64,000 bases of DNA from Nonomuraea guangzhouensis. Its GTDB lineage: Bacteria > Actinomycetota > Actinomycetes > Streptosporangiales > Streptosporangiaceae. The position numbers and the translations under genes are program-made. The stretch lies in assembly GCF_019396345.1 (NCBI RefSeq), contig NZ_JAHKRM010000001.1, positions 1-64,000 of the forward strand, in the 5' to 3' direction. Below the pieces are notes generated by a model. That model had not been told where the DNA came from. It searched no databases and was given only the letters and a program-made list of their open reading frames with translations. Positions within the stretch are counted from its first letter, which is position 1, and each line of letters opens with the position of its first letter. Positions 6,675 to 14,996 of the stretch are shown here, in pieces.

Positions 6675-8258
6675 ATGGGGGGATCGCAGGTCAACCAGGC
6701 TCTGGTAAGGCTCTATTTCGAGGTGAAAGGCGGGCTCCGTGACCCGGTTGCCGCCTGGGCGAAACTCACAGGAAATTCGCAGCTCTACCAGCAGGCCAGG
6801 GGCGGGCGACGGGTGCCGCTCGACGACGGGACCGCGGCCGAACTGACCGCAGCGGCGATCGTGCACACGGCCGCCGAGCACGGCGCGGACCGGGTGGCCG
6901 CGCTGTCCACCTCGCCGCTGGCCGGGCTGGTCGCCGGTCTCGGCGGCGCGGTGCTGACCGAGCAGTCCAACGTGCCGGACCAGTTGCTCGGCCACGGGTT
7001 CCCCGGGACGCTGCCGGAGGAGTGGCCGCACGCGGCGTACGTGCTGCTGTGGGGGGAGAACAACAGGCTCGTCCGTACGCCCGGCATGCCCTTGGTGATC
7101 GCCGGGCGTTACAAGGGACAGAAGGTCGTGGCGATCGGGCCGCACCCGACGCGCCTGTCGGACGAGACCCTGGTCGTCCGGCCGGGCACCGACGGCGCGC
7201 TGGCCATGGCCATGGGGCATGTGCTGCTCAAGGAGTTCTTCCTGGACCGGGCGGCGTTCGCCGGGCACGCCATGGAGCGTACGGACCTGCCGTTCCTGGT
7301 CCGGCTGCGCGAGCACGGCGACGCCTTCGTCGCCGGCGGCCTGGTCGGGCGGCCGGCCGAGGGACTGAGCGTGTACGGCGGCGACGCGGTGGAGGTGCTG
7401 CTGCCGCGCTTCGACGACGGGCCGGGGCTGCTGCGGCGCGGGGTGCCGGTGGTCAGCGACGGTGACGAGCTGGCGACGACCGTGTTCGACCTGCTGCTGG
7501 CGGTGTACGGGGTGGCCCGCGACGGGCTGCCCGGCCACTGGCCCGGCGGTTATGACGATCGCGGCGAGCCGTACACGCCTGCCTGGCAGGAGACGTACAC
7601 GGGGGTGGCCGCCTCGCGCACGCTGAAGATCGCGCGGGAGCTGGGGGTGACGGCGGAGAAGACCGGTGGGCGGTGCATGATCGTGCCGGGGCGGCTGGAG
7701 ACCAACCACGCCGACACCGCCTACCGGGCCATGCTGGCGCTGCTCGTGCTGACCGGCTGCGGGAGCGGGTGGGCGCAGGCCGGGGCGGGGTCGGCCGTCC
7801 CGCTGGTGCCGTACCTGTGCCTGCACGCCTGCGGCGAGGACGGCATGGACGTGGGGGCGCTGAGCTGGCCGCTGGCCGCGGGGCTGTTCGACCGGCGGTC
7901 GTCGCGGTCGGTGCTGCTCGAAGCGGTGCGCGACGGACTGCCGATGGCACCGTCGCCGCGCGTGCTGGCCATCCCGCGGCCGATCTATCCGCTCCCGCCC
8001 GAGATCGAGCTGCTCATCGGGCCCGACGACCGGTGCGACCTGGCGCCGCCCGACGCCCACCTGGTGGCGGACGCGGTGGCCAAGCTGACCGTCGACCACG
8101 CGGAGCCCGCCGCGCCGGATCCGGTGGCGGTCGTCAACGGGGGGCGGATGCGGCTGCTGGTCGATCACGCGTGGATGCACGAGTACGGGGAGGCCCTGCC
8201 GACGTATCGCCCGCCGGGGCTGGGCCTCCCCGTGAAGCCGACTCAACTGGTGCGTTGA
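6675..8258 (+). CDS. Truncated NarG-like protein (nitrate reductase alpha homologue lacking cofactor sites)
   Basis: A 527-residue protein aligning by eye with the middle of respiratory nitrate reductase alpha subunits. LRDPVAAWAKL, the VHTAAEHGADRVAALS region, WGENNRLVRTPGMP, RYKGQKVV, RPGTDGALAMAMGHVLLKEF and TNHADTAYRAMLALLVLTGC all have direct NarG counterparts. NarG is about 1,230 residues. The N-terminal HxxxC...C [4Fe-4S] domain is missing, and the stretch that carries the molybdenum-ligating Asp (SFYDWYADLP in relatives) is replaced by a shorter sequence. No narH, narJ or narI is nearby. The frame is intact, so it is either a domesticated non-redox paralogue or a decaying remnant. The start at 6675 has only a weak ribosome binding site. 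Confidence 0.75.
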   Translation: MGGSQVNQALVRLYFEVKGGLRDPVAAWAKLTGNSQLYQQARGGRRVPLDDGTAAELTAAAIVHTAAEHGADRVAALSTSPLAGLVAGLGGAVLTEQSNVPDQLLGHGFPGTLPEEWPHAAYVLLWGENNRLVRTPGMPLVIAGRYKGQKVVAIGPHPTRLSDETLVVRPGTDGALAMAMGHVLLKEFFLDRAAFAGHAMERTDLPFLVRLREHGDAFVAGGLVGRPAEGLSVYGGDAVEVLLPRFDDGPGLLRRGVPVVSDGDELATTVFDLLLAVYGVARDGLPGHWPGGYDDRGEPYTPAWQETYTGVAASRTLKIARELGVTAEKTGGRCMIVPGRLETNHADTAYRAMLALLVLTGCGSGWAQAGAGSAVPLVPYLCLHACGEDGMDVGALSWPLAAGLFDRRSSRSVLLEAVRDGLPMAPSPRVLAIPRPIYPLPPEIELLIGPDDRCDLAPPDAHLVADAVAKLTVDHAEPAAPDPVAVVNGGRMRLLVDHAWMHEYGEALPTYRPPGLGLPVKPTQLVR

Positions 8259-8261
8259 GCC

Positions 8262-9914
8262 CTATCCGGTGAATCCTTTGAAGATGCCGGTGAACTCGTA
8301 CGCCGACTGAGCGATCCCGCTGCACGTCGGCGAGACGCTGCCGTTGGGGCAGCCGCCGTTGTCCCGGCCTGCCGACCAGAAGCCGACGAAGCCGATGTGG
8401 TTGGTGTTGGCCCAGTCGCGCAGCTTGCGGGCGTCCGCCTGGGTGGTGGTCTGGCCCGTGTCGTTCTTGCCGATCATCGGGGTGACGCCGAGCAGGCGCT
8501 TGAGCTGAGCGTCGGTCTTCGACGGCCACACGCCCTTCATCTGGCCGAGCGTCGCCTGGGCGGCTGAGACCATCGCGTCGCCCCAGTTTCCGGTGTAGCC
8601 GAAGTCCATGACCATCGGGTTGACGATCACGTTCAGGCCCTTGGCGGCGGCGTCCTGCAGGATCTGCACCGAGAACGGGTCGAGCCCGTAGTCCTGTGCC
8701 TGCACGCGCAGTGTGTACCGCACGACGGTGCCGCGTTCGGCCTGCAACTGCTTCAGTGCGCTGTTGACCTTGTTCACATCGATGGACGCCTCGACGTCGA
8801 CGTCCAGCTGGTTCGTGCCGACGGTGTCGAGCACCTTCTTGTAGGCGGCGAGCAGGGTCGCGGTGGTCCCGCAGTTGTGCTCCAGGTACGGGCCCTGGGC
8901 GCCGCCGCTCGCGACGACCACCTGGCCGCCCTGGGCCTGGAGTGCCTTGACGTCGTTGATGATCCTGGAGTCGGCCAGCGGGATGACCCCGCCCCAGGCC
9001 GGGTTGCAGCCCGTGCTGTCGCCGAGCACGAAGGCCAGCGTGTAGTTCTTCACCCCGGTCGCGGCGGCGGCGCCGGCCAGGGACGGGGTGTTCATGGTGA
9101 TGTCGATGTACGGCGCGTAGCGGATGTCGCCGGTGGGCGGCGTGGTGTCGTTGGTGGTCTTCCCGCTGACCGAGGCCGTGTACGCCGAGCAGTTGCCGGC
9201 GGCGTCACAGGCCCGGACGCGGAACCCGTAGGTCGTGTTGGCGCTGAGCCCGGTGGCCGTGTAGCTGGTGCCGGTGACCGCCGTGGGAGCCGCGTTGTCC
9301 CTGGAGACCTCGTAGGCGGCGATGCTGCCGGAGTTGTCGGTGGAGGCGGACCACGTCACGGTCAGGCTGGAGTTGGTGGCGCCGCCGACCGCCGGGCTGC
9401 CCGGCACGGTCGGCGCCTGGGTGTCCGGGGTGCCGCCCGGTCCGTCCAGCACCACGTCATCGGCGTAGTAGGCGCCTTGGCCGTACCAGCCGTTGACGTA
9501 GACGGTCACGCTCGTCACGCCCGCACCGGTGGTGAAGGAGGTTTTCAGCTGCTGCCACTGACCGCCCGGGGCGCCCCACGTGCTGACGTCGATCCCCGAG
9601 CCCGTGGCCCCTAGGAAGATGTAGTTGCCCTGCACCCAGGCCGACAACTGGTAGGTCGTGCTGGGCTTGACCGTCACGGTCTGAGCACATCTGGCGTAGT
9701 CGTTGCCCGCCGGGGTGGCCTGCAGGGCCTTCGTGCCGCCGTGAACGGGCTGCGAAACCGCCTGGGCCGCGGCCGTGGCCGAGCAGGTCCAGCCGGATAA
9801 GGCGGACTCGAAGCCGGGGTTGGTCAGGATGTTGGCGGCTGCGGCGGGTGTGGCGTGCAGGGCGATGAGCCCCAGGGCGATGGCGGCGGTCGCCGCGAGT
9901 TTTCGCAGGTTCAT
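8262..9914 (-). CDS. Secreted GH18 chitinase with N-terminal carbohydrate-binding and FnIII modules
   Basis: A 550-residue secreted enzyme. Residues 1-27 form a Sec signal peptide ending near ATPAAA. Next is a jelly-roll carbohydrate-binding module (about 28-165), a fibronectin type III domain (about 170-260) and a GH18 catalytic barrel (about 270-550). The catalytic motif is DVDVE at 371-375, with Glu375 the predicted acid/base. It hydrolyses chitin outside the cell. ATG at 9914 is preceded by AAGGGGGAA. It follows a second chitinase gene in the same direction after a 76-bp gap containing a long hairpin, so the two may be co-transcribed. Confidence 0.92.
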   Translation of the reverse strand: MNLRKLAATAAIALGLIALHATPAAAANILTNPGFESALSGWTCSATAAAQAVSQPVHGGTKALQATPAGNDYARCAQTVTVKPSTTYQLSAWVQGNYIFLGATGSGIDVSTWGAPGGQWQQLKTSFTTGAGVTSVTVYVNGWYGQGAYYADDVVLDGPGGTPDTQAPTVPGSPAVGGATNSSLTVTWSASTDNSGSIAAYEVSRDNAAPTAVTGTSYTATGLSANTTYGFRVRACDAAGNCSAYTASVSGKTTNDTTPPTGDIRYAPYIDITMNTPSLAGAAAATGVKNYTLAFVLGDSTGCNPAWGGVIPLADSRIINDVKALQAQGGQVVVASGGAQGPYLEHNCGTTATLLAAYKKVLDTVGTNQLDVDVEASIDVNKVNSALKQLQAERGTVVRYTLRVQAQDYGLDPFSVQILQDAAAKGLNVIVNPMVMDFGYTGNWGDAMVSAAQATLGQMKGVWPSKTDAQLKRLLGVTPMIGKNDTGQTTTQADARKLRDWANTNHIGFVGFWSAGRDNGGCPNGSVSPTCSGIAQSAYEFTGIFKGFTG

Positions 9915-9935
9915 GAAGGTTCCCCCTTCGAAGCC

Positions 9936-9981
9936 GCCCGCCGCACCGGCGGCGAGGTGCCGGTGCGACGGGGCGGCGGGC
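9936..9981 (-). terminator. Intergenic hairpin between the two chitinase genes
   Basis: GCCCGCCGC (9936-9944) pairs perfectly with GCGGCGGGC (9973-9981), and inside it ACCGGC (9945-9950) pairs with GCCGGT (9959-9964). There is no T-tract. It could terminate transcription partially or stabilise the 3' end of the upstream chitinase message. Confidence 0.5.
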
Positions 9982-9990
9982 CGGGCTCGG

Positions 9991-11676
9991 TCAGAAGCCG
10001 GCCGTGATCCTGGTGAAGTCCCAGTTCGACTGGGCGATCCCGCTGCAGTTCGACACGACCCCGCCACCCGGGCACGGCCGGTCGCGGTTGACGGCCCAGT
10101 ACGCGAGCCTGGTCAGCCCGTTGTTCCTGGCGTAGTCACGGATCTGGGTCCAGGTGGCCGTGGAGGTGAGTTCCTGCTGGTCGGACAGGCCGTTCATGCC
10201 CGAGATGCCCATGTGCGCGTACGCCTGGGCGTCCGACCAGCCGAAGGCCGTCTTGAGGGTGTTCTTCAGCCCCTCGGAGGCGTTGACCGTGCTCTGGTAC
10301 ATGTTCGAGCCGCCGCCGAAGTCGAACGGCATGATCGTGTAGTTGTCGATCGGGACCGCGAGCTCCTTCGAGCGGTTGATCAGGCGGGTGCCCCAGTAGG
10401 TGGGGCCGGTGGTCGAGGTGCCGAAGGTGACGACGACCTTGACGTTGGGGTTGTTCTGCTTGACGATCTTGAGGCCGTTCAGGATGCGGTCCTGGACGGC
10501 TTCGCTCTCGAACTCGTCGGTGTTCTCGATGTCGAAGTCGACCGCGGCGGGGCCGACGGCGTTGATGACCGTCTGCACCGCGCCGGCGAACGCGGCGGGC
10601 GTCGAGCAGTTGGGGCCGAGCTTGTTGCCCGACCAGCCGCCGAACGAGACCTGCACGCTGCCGCCGGCCGACTTGATGGCCGAGATGGCCTGCGCGTCGG
10701 CGCCGCCGGTCAGGGGACGGCTACCGTCCCAGGCCGCGTTGCAGCCGCCGCTGGACAGGATGAACGCCATCGTGAACGACTTGACGCCGGTCGCGCTCAT
10801 CACCGTGGCGGGCGCGGGCGGGTCGCCCCAGCCCATGTAGAGGTACGGCGCGCCGGGCAGCCTGGAGCCGCTGGTGCAGCCGGTGGTCGTGCCGGTGACC
10901 GAGGCACTGGAGGCCGACTCGCCTACCGAGTTGTAGGCCCTGACGGTGTAGGTGTGCGAGGTGCAGGCGCCCAGGGAGCCGATGGTGGCCGACGTCCCGG
11001 TGACCGTGGCCCTGACCGTGCTGCCCTCGTACACGCGGTAGCCGGTGACCGTGCCCGACGACGCGCCCCACGACAGGGAGAGCGAGCTGCTGGTGGACCC
11101 GGTGACGCTCGGCGAGCCCGGCTGGCCGGGGGCGCCGGTGCCGGCCGAGGTGGTCGCGGTGACGGAGTTGCCGGCGGCCGAGAGGTTCCCGGCGGCGTCA
11201 CGGGCGCGGACCGTGTAGGTGTAGCTGGTCGAGGCCGCGAGCCCGCCGTCGGTGTACGTGGTGCCGGTGGCCGTCGTCACCAGCGTCGAGCCGCGGTAGA
11301 CGTTGTAGCCGGTGACGCCCACGTTGTCGGTGGAGGCGTTCCAGGCCAGCGAGACGCTGCTGGAGGTGGCGCCGGTCGAGCGGAGGTTGCCGGGCACCGA
11401 GGGGGCGGTGGTGTCGGTGCCGCCGCCGGAGACGGGCTTCCACAGGGCGGGCACCGCCGGCGGCGTCCAGTCGGGCTGGGAGGTGTGGGCCTGGATGCAC
11501 TCGTAGTCGGCGCCGTTGTAGGTGACGCGGGTGCCCACGGTGTAGGCCGTCCATGCCGTCCACTCGGGGTAGGCGAAGGCCACCGCCCCGTAGGCGCTGG
11601 GCATGGCCGTGGTGAGCCCGGTGCCCAGCATGGCCAGAGCGGCGAGTAAGGCGAGGAACATGCGGCGAAATCTCAT
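9991..11676 (-). CDS. Secreted GH18 chitinase with CBM5/12 and two FnIII domains
   Basis: A 561-residue secreted chitinase. The signal peptide ends around residue 30 (SAYGA). Residues about 35-83 form a chitin-binding module of the CBM5/12 type (WTAYTVGTRVTYNG, then YECIQAHTSQPDWTP). Two fibronectin type III domains follow (about 88-175 and 178-262). The GH18 domain has the motif DFDIE at 380-384, with Glu384 the predicted acid/base. It differs in architecture and catalytic subfamily from the chitinase just downstream, suggesting complementary activities on insoluble chitin. The ATG at 11676 is preceded by AGGGAA. A long leader (11677-11947) with an 18-bp hairpin separates it from the candidate operator. 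Confidence 0.93.
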   Translation of the reverse strand: MRFRRMFLALLAALAMLGTGLTTAMPSAYGAVAFAYPEWTAWTAYTVGTRVTYNGADYECIQAHTSQPDWTPPAVPALWKPVSGGGTDTTAPSVPGNLRSTGATSSSVSLAWNASTDNVGVTGYNVYRGSTLVTTATGTTYTDGGLAASTSYTYTVRARDAAGNLSAAGNSVTATTSAGTGAPGQPGSPSVTGSTSSSLSLSWGASSGTVTGYRVYEGSTVRATVTGTSATIGSLGACTSHTYTVRAYNSVGESASSASVTGTTTGCTSGSRLPGAPYLYMGWGDPPAPATVMSATGVKSFTMAFILSSGGCNAAWDGSRPLTGGADAQAISAIKSAGGSVQVSFGGWSGNKLGPNCSTPAAFAGAVQTVINAVGPAAVDFDIENTDEFESEAVQDRILNGLKIVKQNNPNVKVVVTFGTSTTGPTYWGTRLINRSKELAVPIDNYTIMPFDFGGGSNMYQSTVNASEGLKNTLKTAFGWSDAQAYAHMGISGMNGLSDQQELTSTATWTQIRDYARNNGLTRLAYWAVNRDRPCPGGGVVSNCSGIAQSNWDFTRITAGF

Positions 11677-11715
11677 GGCATTCCCTGGTGGTGCGACGGG
11701 TCATGTCCTTGTGTC

Positions 11716-11763
11716 GTGCCGTACGGCTTGCGCCGGGGGGTGAGAGCGCAAGCCGTACGGCAC
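11716..11763 (-). other. Perfect 18-bp inverted repeat in the chitinase leader
   Basis: GTGCCGTACGGCTTGCGC (11716-11733) is exactly complementary to the segment at 11746-11763, with a 12-nt loop. It ends about 40 nt upstream of the chitinase ATG and has no following T-run. It may be an RNA hairpin in the 5' leader, or a terminator guarding the chitinase genes from upstream transcription. Confidence 0.6.
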
Positions 11764-11947
11764 CGGCCCGCGAGGTGTGACGGGCCACTGGGGGATGGCA
11801 GCAGGGGTTTGCTCGGTCAGTCAGGATGAGCAGGGAACGGCCACGCCGGATGCTCGTTCCCACGGCCCGGAACGCGTCGGAGATGCCGGGCCTGAGCGGA
11901 CGAGGGGGGCGGCGACCGCGACATGGCTTCCTGATTCAAGATTTCTT

Positions 11948-11964
11948 TTAGGAAAGTTTCCTAA
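11948..11964. promoter_or_regulatory. Palindrome TTAGGAAA-G-TTTCCTAA, candidate operator
   Basis: A perfect 8+1+8 palindrome in an unusually AT-rich patch upstream of the chitinase genes. Sequences of the AGGAAA-n-TTTCCT type occur before glycoside hydrolase genes in actinomycetes and have been linked to ROK-family repressors (recollection, not checked). The cognate regulator is not encoded in the window. Confidence 0.5.
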
Positions 11965-11993
11965 GAGTTGTCGCGATCGTAGCCTTGACATCC

Positions 11994-12009
11994 GGGTCTT
12001 ACAAGACCC
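11994..12009. promoter_or_regulatory. Palindrome GGGTCTT-AC-AAGACCC
   Basis: A 7+2+7 palindrome 30 bp from the AGGAAA palindrome and just beyond the carboxypeptidase terminator. It could be a second operator for the chitinase promoter. It contains GGTCT and AGACC, like DasR sites, but the half-sites are 4 bp too far apart for a DasR box. Confidence 0.35.
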
Positions 12010-12013
12010 AAAA

Positions 12014-12044
12014 CGGCGGAGCGCCGAAACGTGGCGCTCCGCCG
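12014..12044 (-). terminator. Intrinsic terminator of the carboxypeptidase gene
   Basis: Perfect 12-bp stem CGGCGGAGCGCC (12014-12025) / GGCGCTCCGCCG (12033-12044) with a 7-nt loop. On the minus strand it is followed by TTTT and lies 16 nt after the stop codon of the carboxypeptidase gene. Confidence 0.75.
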
Positions 12045-12059
12045 AAATGACCCGCGAAA

Positions 12060-13892
12060 TCAGTTCTGCTGGGTGATGCGGACGTCGTCGACGCCTGCTT
12101 CGACCAGGGACGAGCCGGCGGCGTCGGCGGCCTGGACGAGGATGCGGACCGTCTGCCCCGCGTACGCGGTCAGGTCGGCCGTGGCCGTCGCCCAGGAGCC
12201 GTTGCGGTTGGCCGCCGCGCCGGCCTGCTGGAAGACGGTCGTGGTGGTGTTGCCGACCACGCTGACCCGGAAGTAGTCGGCGCTGGAGGCGTTCGAACCG
12301 TGCGCCAGGTACCACGACAGCGAGAGGCTGAGCGAGCCGGTGGACGGCAGCGTGATGGGCGGCGACTGGATCGAGGTGGTGCCGCCGTCTATGTCGAAGT
12401 CACCGGCGGCGGTGCCCGCCAGACGGCCCGTCACCAGGCAGTTGGTGCCGCTGACCGTGCTGCCGAGCTGCTTGGCTCCGGAGGAGGTGGTGGCCTCCGG
12501 GTCACCGCGCTCCCACGCGCCGGTGCCGGCCGTGTCGGCGGTGCCCGGGTTGGTGGCCCAGCCGGTGTCGGTCTCGAAGGTGTCCGCGTAGACGGTCACG
12601 GGCGGGGTGCCGGTGCCGCAGTACTGGGTCTGCTTGCCGATGATCCGGTAGACGCAGTCGGAGTACTCCAGGAAGCGGAGGACCGCCTCCCGGTTGCGGG
12701 TGGTCTGCGGCACGATCTGCTCGTCCGGCGGGTAGAAGCCCGGGCTGGAGCCCCTGGGGTACATCTCGAAGGTGAAGCTGAAGATCTTGTAGGCGCCCCA
12801 CAGCCAGTCGTCGATGGTGCCGTCGGTGATGTAGAGGTCGCTGGCCTGCTCGGGGGTGTAGCTGTTGGTGCCGGCCATGTTCCGGCCGAGCGCGGCGAAC
12901 GCGTCATGGTCGTCCTGGGTCATGCCAGGGCCCGTGTCGTTGAAGGTGTAGCCGTAGGGCCACAGGACGAGCTCGGAGTAGGTGTGGAAGTCGATGTTCG
13001 ACTTGATCTGCTGGACACCGCCGACGACCCGGTTGCGGACGAAGTTGGCCGTGCTCCTGACCTCGGGTGCCGACTCGGCCGACGCGCCTCGGTAGGTCTC
13101 GCTGGAGGCCGAGCCGGAGGAGCCGCCGCAGCAGCCGAAGTTGTAGGCCCAGTTGCGGTTCAGGTCGGTCCCGACGGCCGAGGAGCCGCTGTTCGGCTGG
13201 CGGTTCTTGCGCCAGGAACGGTAGCTGCCGGTGGCGATGTCGTACTCGCCGCCGTCCGGGTTCAGGTCCGGCATGATCCAGATCTCCCTGGAGTTCACCA
13301 GGTTCGTGATCCGGGTGTCGGTACCGTAGTTGTCCACCAGCAGGTGCATCAGGTAGAGCGCCATCTCCACCGTGAGGTGCTCGCGGGCGTGCTGGTGCGC
13401 GGTGAAGAGCACCTCCGGCTCGGCCTCGTCGGTCGCGACGTTGTCACTGATCTTGACGACGCGCAGCGCCCTGCCCTGGTACGACGTGCCGTAATTGGAC
13501 ACGGTCGCGATGCCGGGGTGGGCGGCGACGAGCGCGTTGATGTCGGTGTTCATCTCCGCGTAGTTGTGGTAGCCGGAGTCCGCGGACGGGAAGTCAAAGG
13601 TTCCGGCCTCGTCGGACGGGGATAACGGGCGCGAAACCTCCGCCACCCGGTAGCCGAGGCTCCTGATCGCGTCCACCTCGGCCGGCGTGGCGGTGATCAG
13701 GACCGAGTCCTTGGCCACCTCGTCGATCGCGGCGCCGGTCGCCGCGACTGCGCTGCGTTGCTGGGCGTTCGCCGGTCCCTCCACGCGATACTGCCGGTTC
13801 GGCGGCGGTTCGGCGGCGGCCCCGGCCCCGGTCATGCCGGTCAGGCAGACCAGGCCGAGGACGGCTAGCAGGATGACAAATCGGCGTTTCAC
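12060..13892 (-). CDS. Secreted M14 zinc carboxypeptidase with C-terminal beta-sandwich
   Basis: A 610-residue secreted metallocarboxypeptidase. A signal peptide (residues 1-26) is followed by a propeptide-like region and the M14 catalytic domain. Zinc ligands are in [11 protein letters not shown] (HxxE pattern) and in [14 protein letters not shown]. Substrate-binding residues are in DLNRNW, and the catalytic Glu is in FTFEMYP. Residues from about 450 form a C-terminal beta-rich domain ending in DDVRI, of the kind found in secreted proteases. It should trim C-terminal residues from extracellular peptides. It is monocistronic, closed by a strong terminator, and sits upstream of the chitinases, which fits a scavenging role on chitin/protein polymers. 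Confidence 0.93.
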   Translation of the reverse strand: MKRRFVILLAVLGLVCLTGMTGAGAAAEPPPNRQYRVEGPANAQQRSAVAATGAAIDEVAKDSVLITATPAEVDAIRSLGYRVAEVSRPLSPSDEAGTFDFPSADSGYHNYAEMNTDINALVAAHPGIATVSNYGTSYQGRALRVVKISDNVATDEAEPEVLFTAHQHAREHLTVEMALYLMHLLVDNYGTDTRITNLVNSREIWIMPDLNPDGGEYDIATGSYRSWRKNRQPNSGSSAVGTDLNRNWAYNFGCCGGSSGSASSETYRGASAESAPEVRSTANFVRNRVVGGVQQIKSNIDFHTYSELVLWPYGYTFNDTGPGMTQDDHDAFAALGRNMAGTNSYTPEQASDLYITDGTIDDWLWGAYKIFSFTFEMYPRGSSPGFYPPDEQIVPQTTRNREAVLRFLEYSDCVYRIIGKQTQYCGTGTPPVTVYADTFETDTGWATNPGTADTAGTGAWERGDPEATTSSGAKQLGSTVSGTNCLVTGRLAGTAAGDFDIDGGTTSIQSPPITLPSTGSLSLSLSWYLAHGSNASSADYFRVSVVGNTTTTVFQQAGAAANRNGSWATATADLTAYAGQTVRILVQAADAAGSSLVEAGVDDVRITQQN

Positions 13893-14022
13893 CTCGTCCT
13901 CCTCGAGCGCGTGGGCTAGTGGTTGACACGCGCCTGAACTGAGGGTGAGGACGTCATGGTGGTTGGGAAAGGCCCAACTTTCCGGCCGTCCAGTGGGCCC
14001 GTTTCCTGCCGGTGCCAGCGCC

Positions 14023-14062
14023 TGACAGGTAGGTGACAGGTTACTGCCAGGCCGTTACCAGG
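14023..14062 (+). promoter_or_regulatory. Four heptamer direct repeats with 11-bp period (SARP-type box)
   Basis: TGACAGG (14023), TGACAGG (14034), TGCCAGG (14045) and TACCAGG (14056) are spaced exactly 11 bp apart, directly before the ABC-transporter start at 14085. Heptamers separated by 4 bp are the classic target layout of SARP/AfsR-type activators. Two such regulators are encoded in the window, one at the 3' end of this operon. An OmpR-type regulator is the alternative. Confidence 0.6.
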
Positions 14063-14084
14063 GCTTCCAGACACGCTGAGCGGC

Positions 14085-14996
14085 ATGAGTTACGCGATCG
14101 AAGCGGAAGGACTCGTCAAGAGGTACGGCGAAACGGCCGCGCTCGACGGGATCGACCTGCGAGTGCGAACCGGGACCGTGCTGGGCGTGCTGGGTCCCAA
14201 CGGGGCGGGCAAGACCACCGCGGTACGGATCCTGGCCACGCTGGTGGCCCCCGACGCGGGCCGGGCCCTCGTCGGCGGGTTCGACGTGACCCGCCAGGCC
14301 GGGAAGGTGCGCGAGCTGATCGGCCTGACCGGCCAGTACGCCTCGGTGGACGAGAAACTGACCGGCGTCCAGAACCTGGTGCTGATGGGCCGCCTGCTCG
14401 GCCTGAGCCGGTCCGAGGCGCGGGCCAGGGCCGCGGCGCTGCTGTCCCGGTTCGGGCTGACGGACGCCGCCGACCGCCTGGCCGGCGGCTACTCGGGTGG
14501 CATGCGCCGCCGTCTCGACCTGGCCGTGAGCCTGGTGAGCAGGCCGCGGATCCTCTTCCTCGACGAGCCGACCACCGGCCTGGACCCGCACGCCCGCGGC
14601 GAGCTGTGGGACGCGGTCAGGGAGCTGGTGGCCGACGGGGTGACCGTGCTGCTGACCACCCAGTACCTGGAGGAGGCCGACCAGCTCGCCGACGACCTGC
14701 TGGTGATAGACGCCGGCCGGACGGCGGCGAGCGGGAGCCCCGGAGAGCTGAAGTCCCTGGCCGGCGGGCACCGGCTCGACGTCAGGCCGCTGCTGGCCGC
14801 CGATGTGGAGAAGGCCGAGTCGATCCTGCGTACCCGGGCCGAGGGCGGGCTGCTGAGCGTCCCCGTCCATGACCTGTCGGTGCCGCCCGCCCTGCTGAGG
14901 GCGCTCGACGACGCGGGCATCGTGCTCGCCGAGCACGCCCTGCGACTGCCCTCGTTGGATGACGTCTTCCGTACCTTGACCGGAGCCGAGAAATGA
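14085..14996 (+). CDS. DrrA-type ABC transporter ATP-binding protein
   Basis: A 303-residue ATPase of the daunorubicin-resistance (DrrA/CcmA) family. Walker A is GPNGAGKTT (about residues 38-46), the Q-loop lies in GLTGQYASVDE, the signature is YSGGMRRR and Walker B is ILFLDEPTTGLDP. A C-terminal extension of about 80 residues, typical of DrrA-like exporters, follows. It should power export of a hydrophobic compound through the permease encoded next, whose gene overlaps by 4 bp (ATGA). The ATG lies 22 nt after the direct-repeat box and there is no good Shine-Dalgarno, so the message may be nearly leaderless. Confidence 0.93.
   Translation: MSYAIEAEGLVKRYGETAALDGIDLRVRTGTVLGVLGPNGAGKTTAVRILATLVAPDAGRALVGGFDVTRQAGKVRELIGLTGQYASVDEKLTGVQNLVLMGRLLGLSRSEARARAAALLSRFGLTDAADRLAGGYSGGMRRRLDLAVSLVSRPRILFLDEPTTGLDPHARGELWDAVRELVADGVTVLLTTQYLEEADQLADDLLVIDAGRTAASGSPGELKSLAGGHRLDVRPLLAADVEKAESILRTRAEGGLLSVPVHDLSVPPALLRALDDAGIVLAEHALRLPSLDDVFRTLTGAEK

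Noticed and set aside
6558-8246. In-frame upstream extension of the GT87-like gene to over 1,000 codons
   Set aside because: The extension is antisense to the NarG-like gene and reads Arg/Pro/His/Gln-rich low-complexity sequence typical of GC-rich shadow frames. A normal membrane-protein start exists at 6557.
11994-12009. DasR (dre) site
   Set aside because: GGTCT and AGACC half-sites are present but 4 bp too far apart compared with the dre consensus, so I list it only as an unassigned palindrome.
11777-12076. 99-codon plus-strand frame in the chitinase/carboxypeptidase gap
   Set aside because: It crosses the terminator and both palindromes, has no ribosome binding site and shows no codon bias typical of the genes around it.
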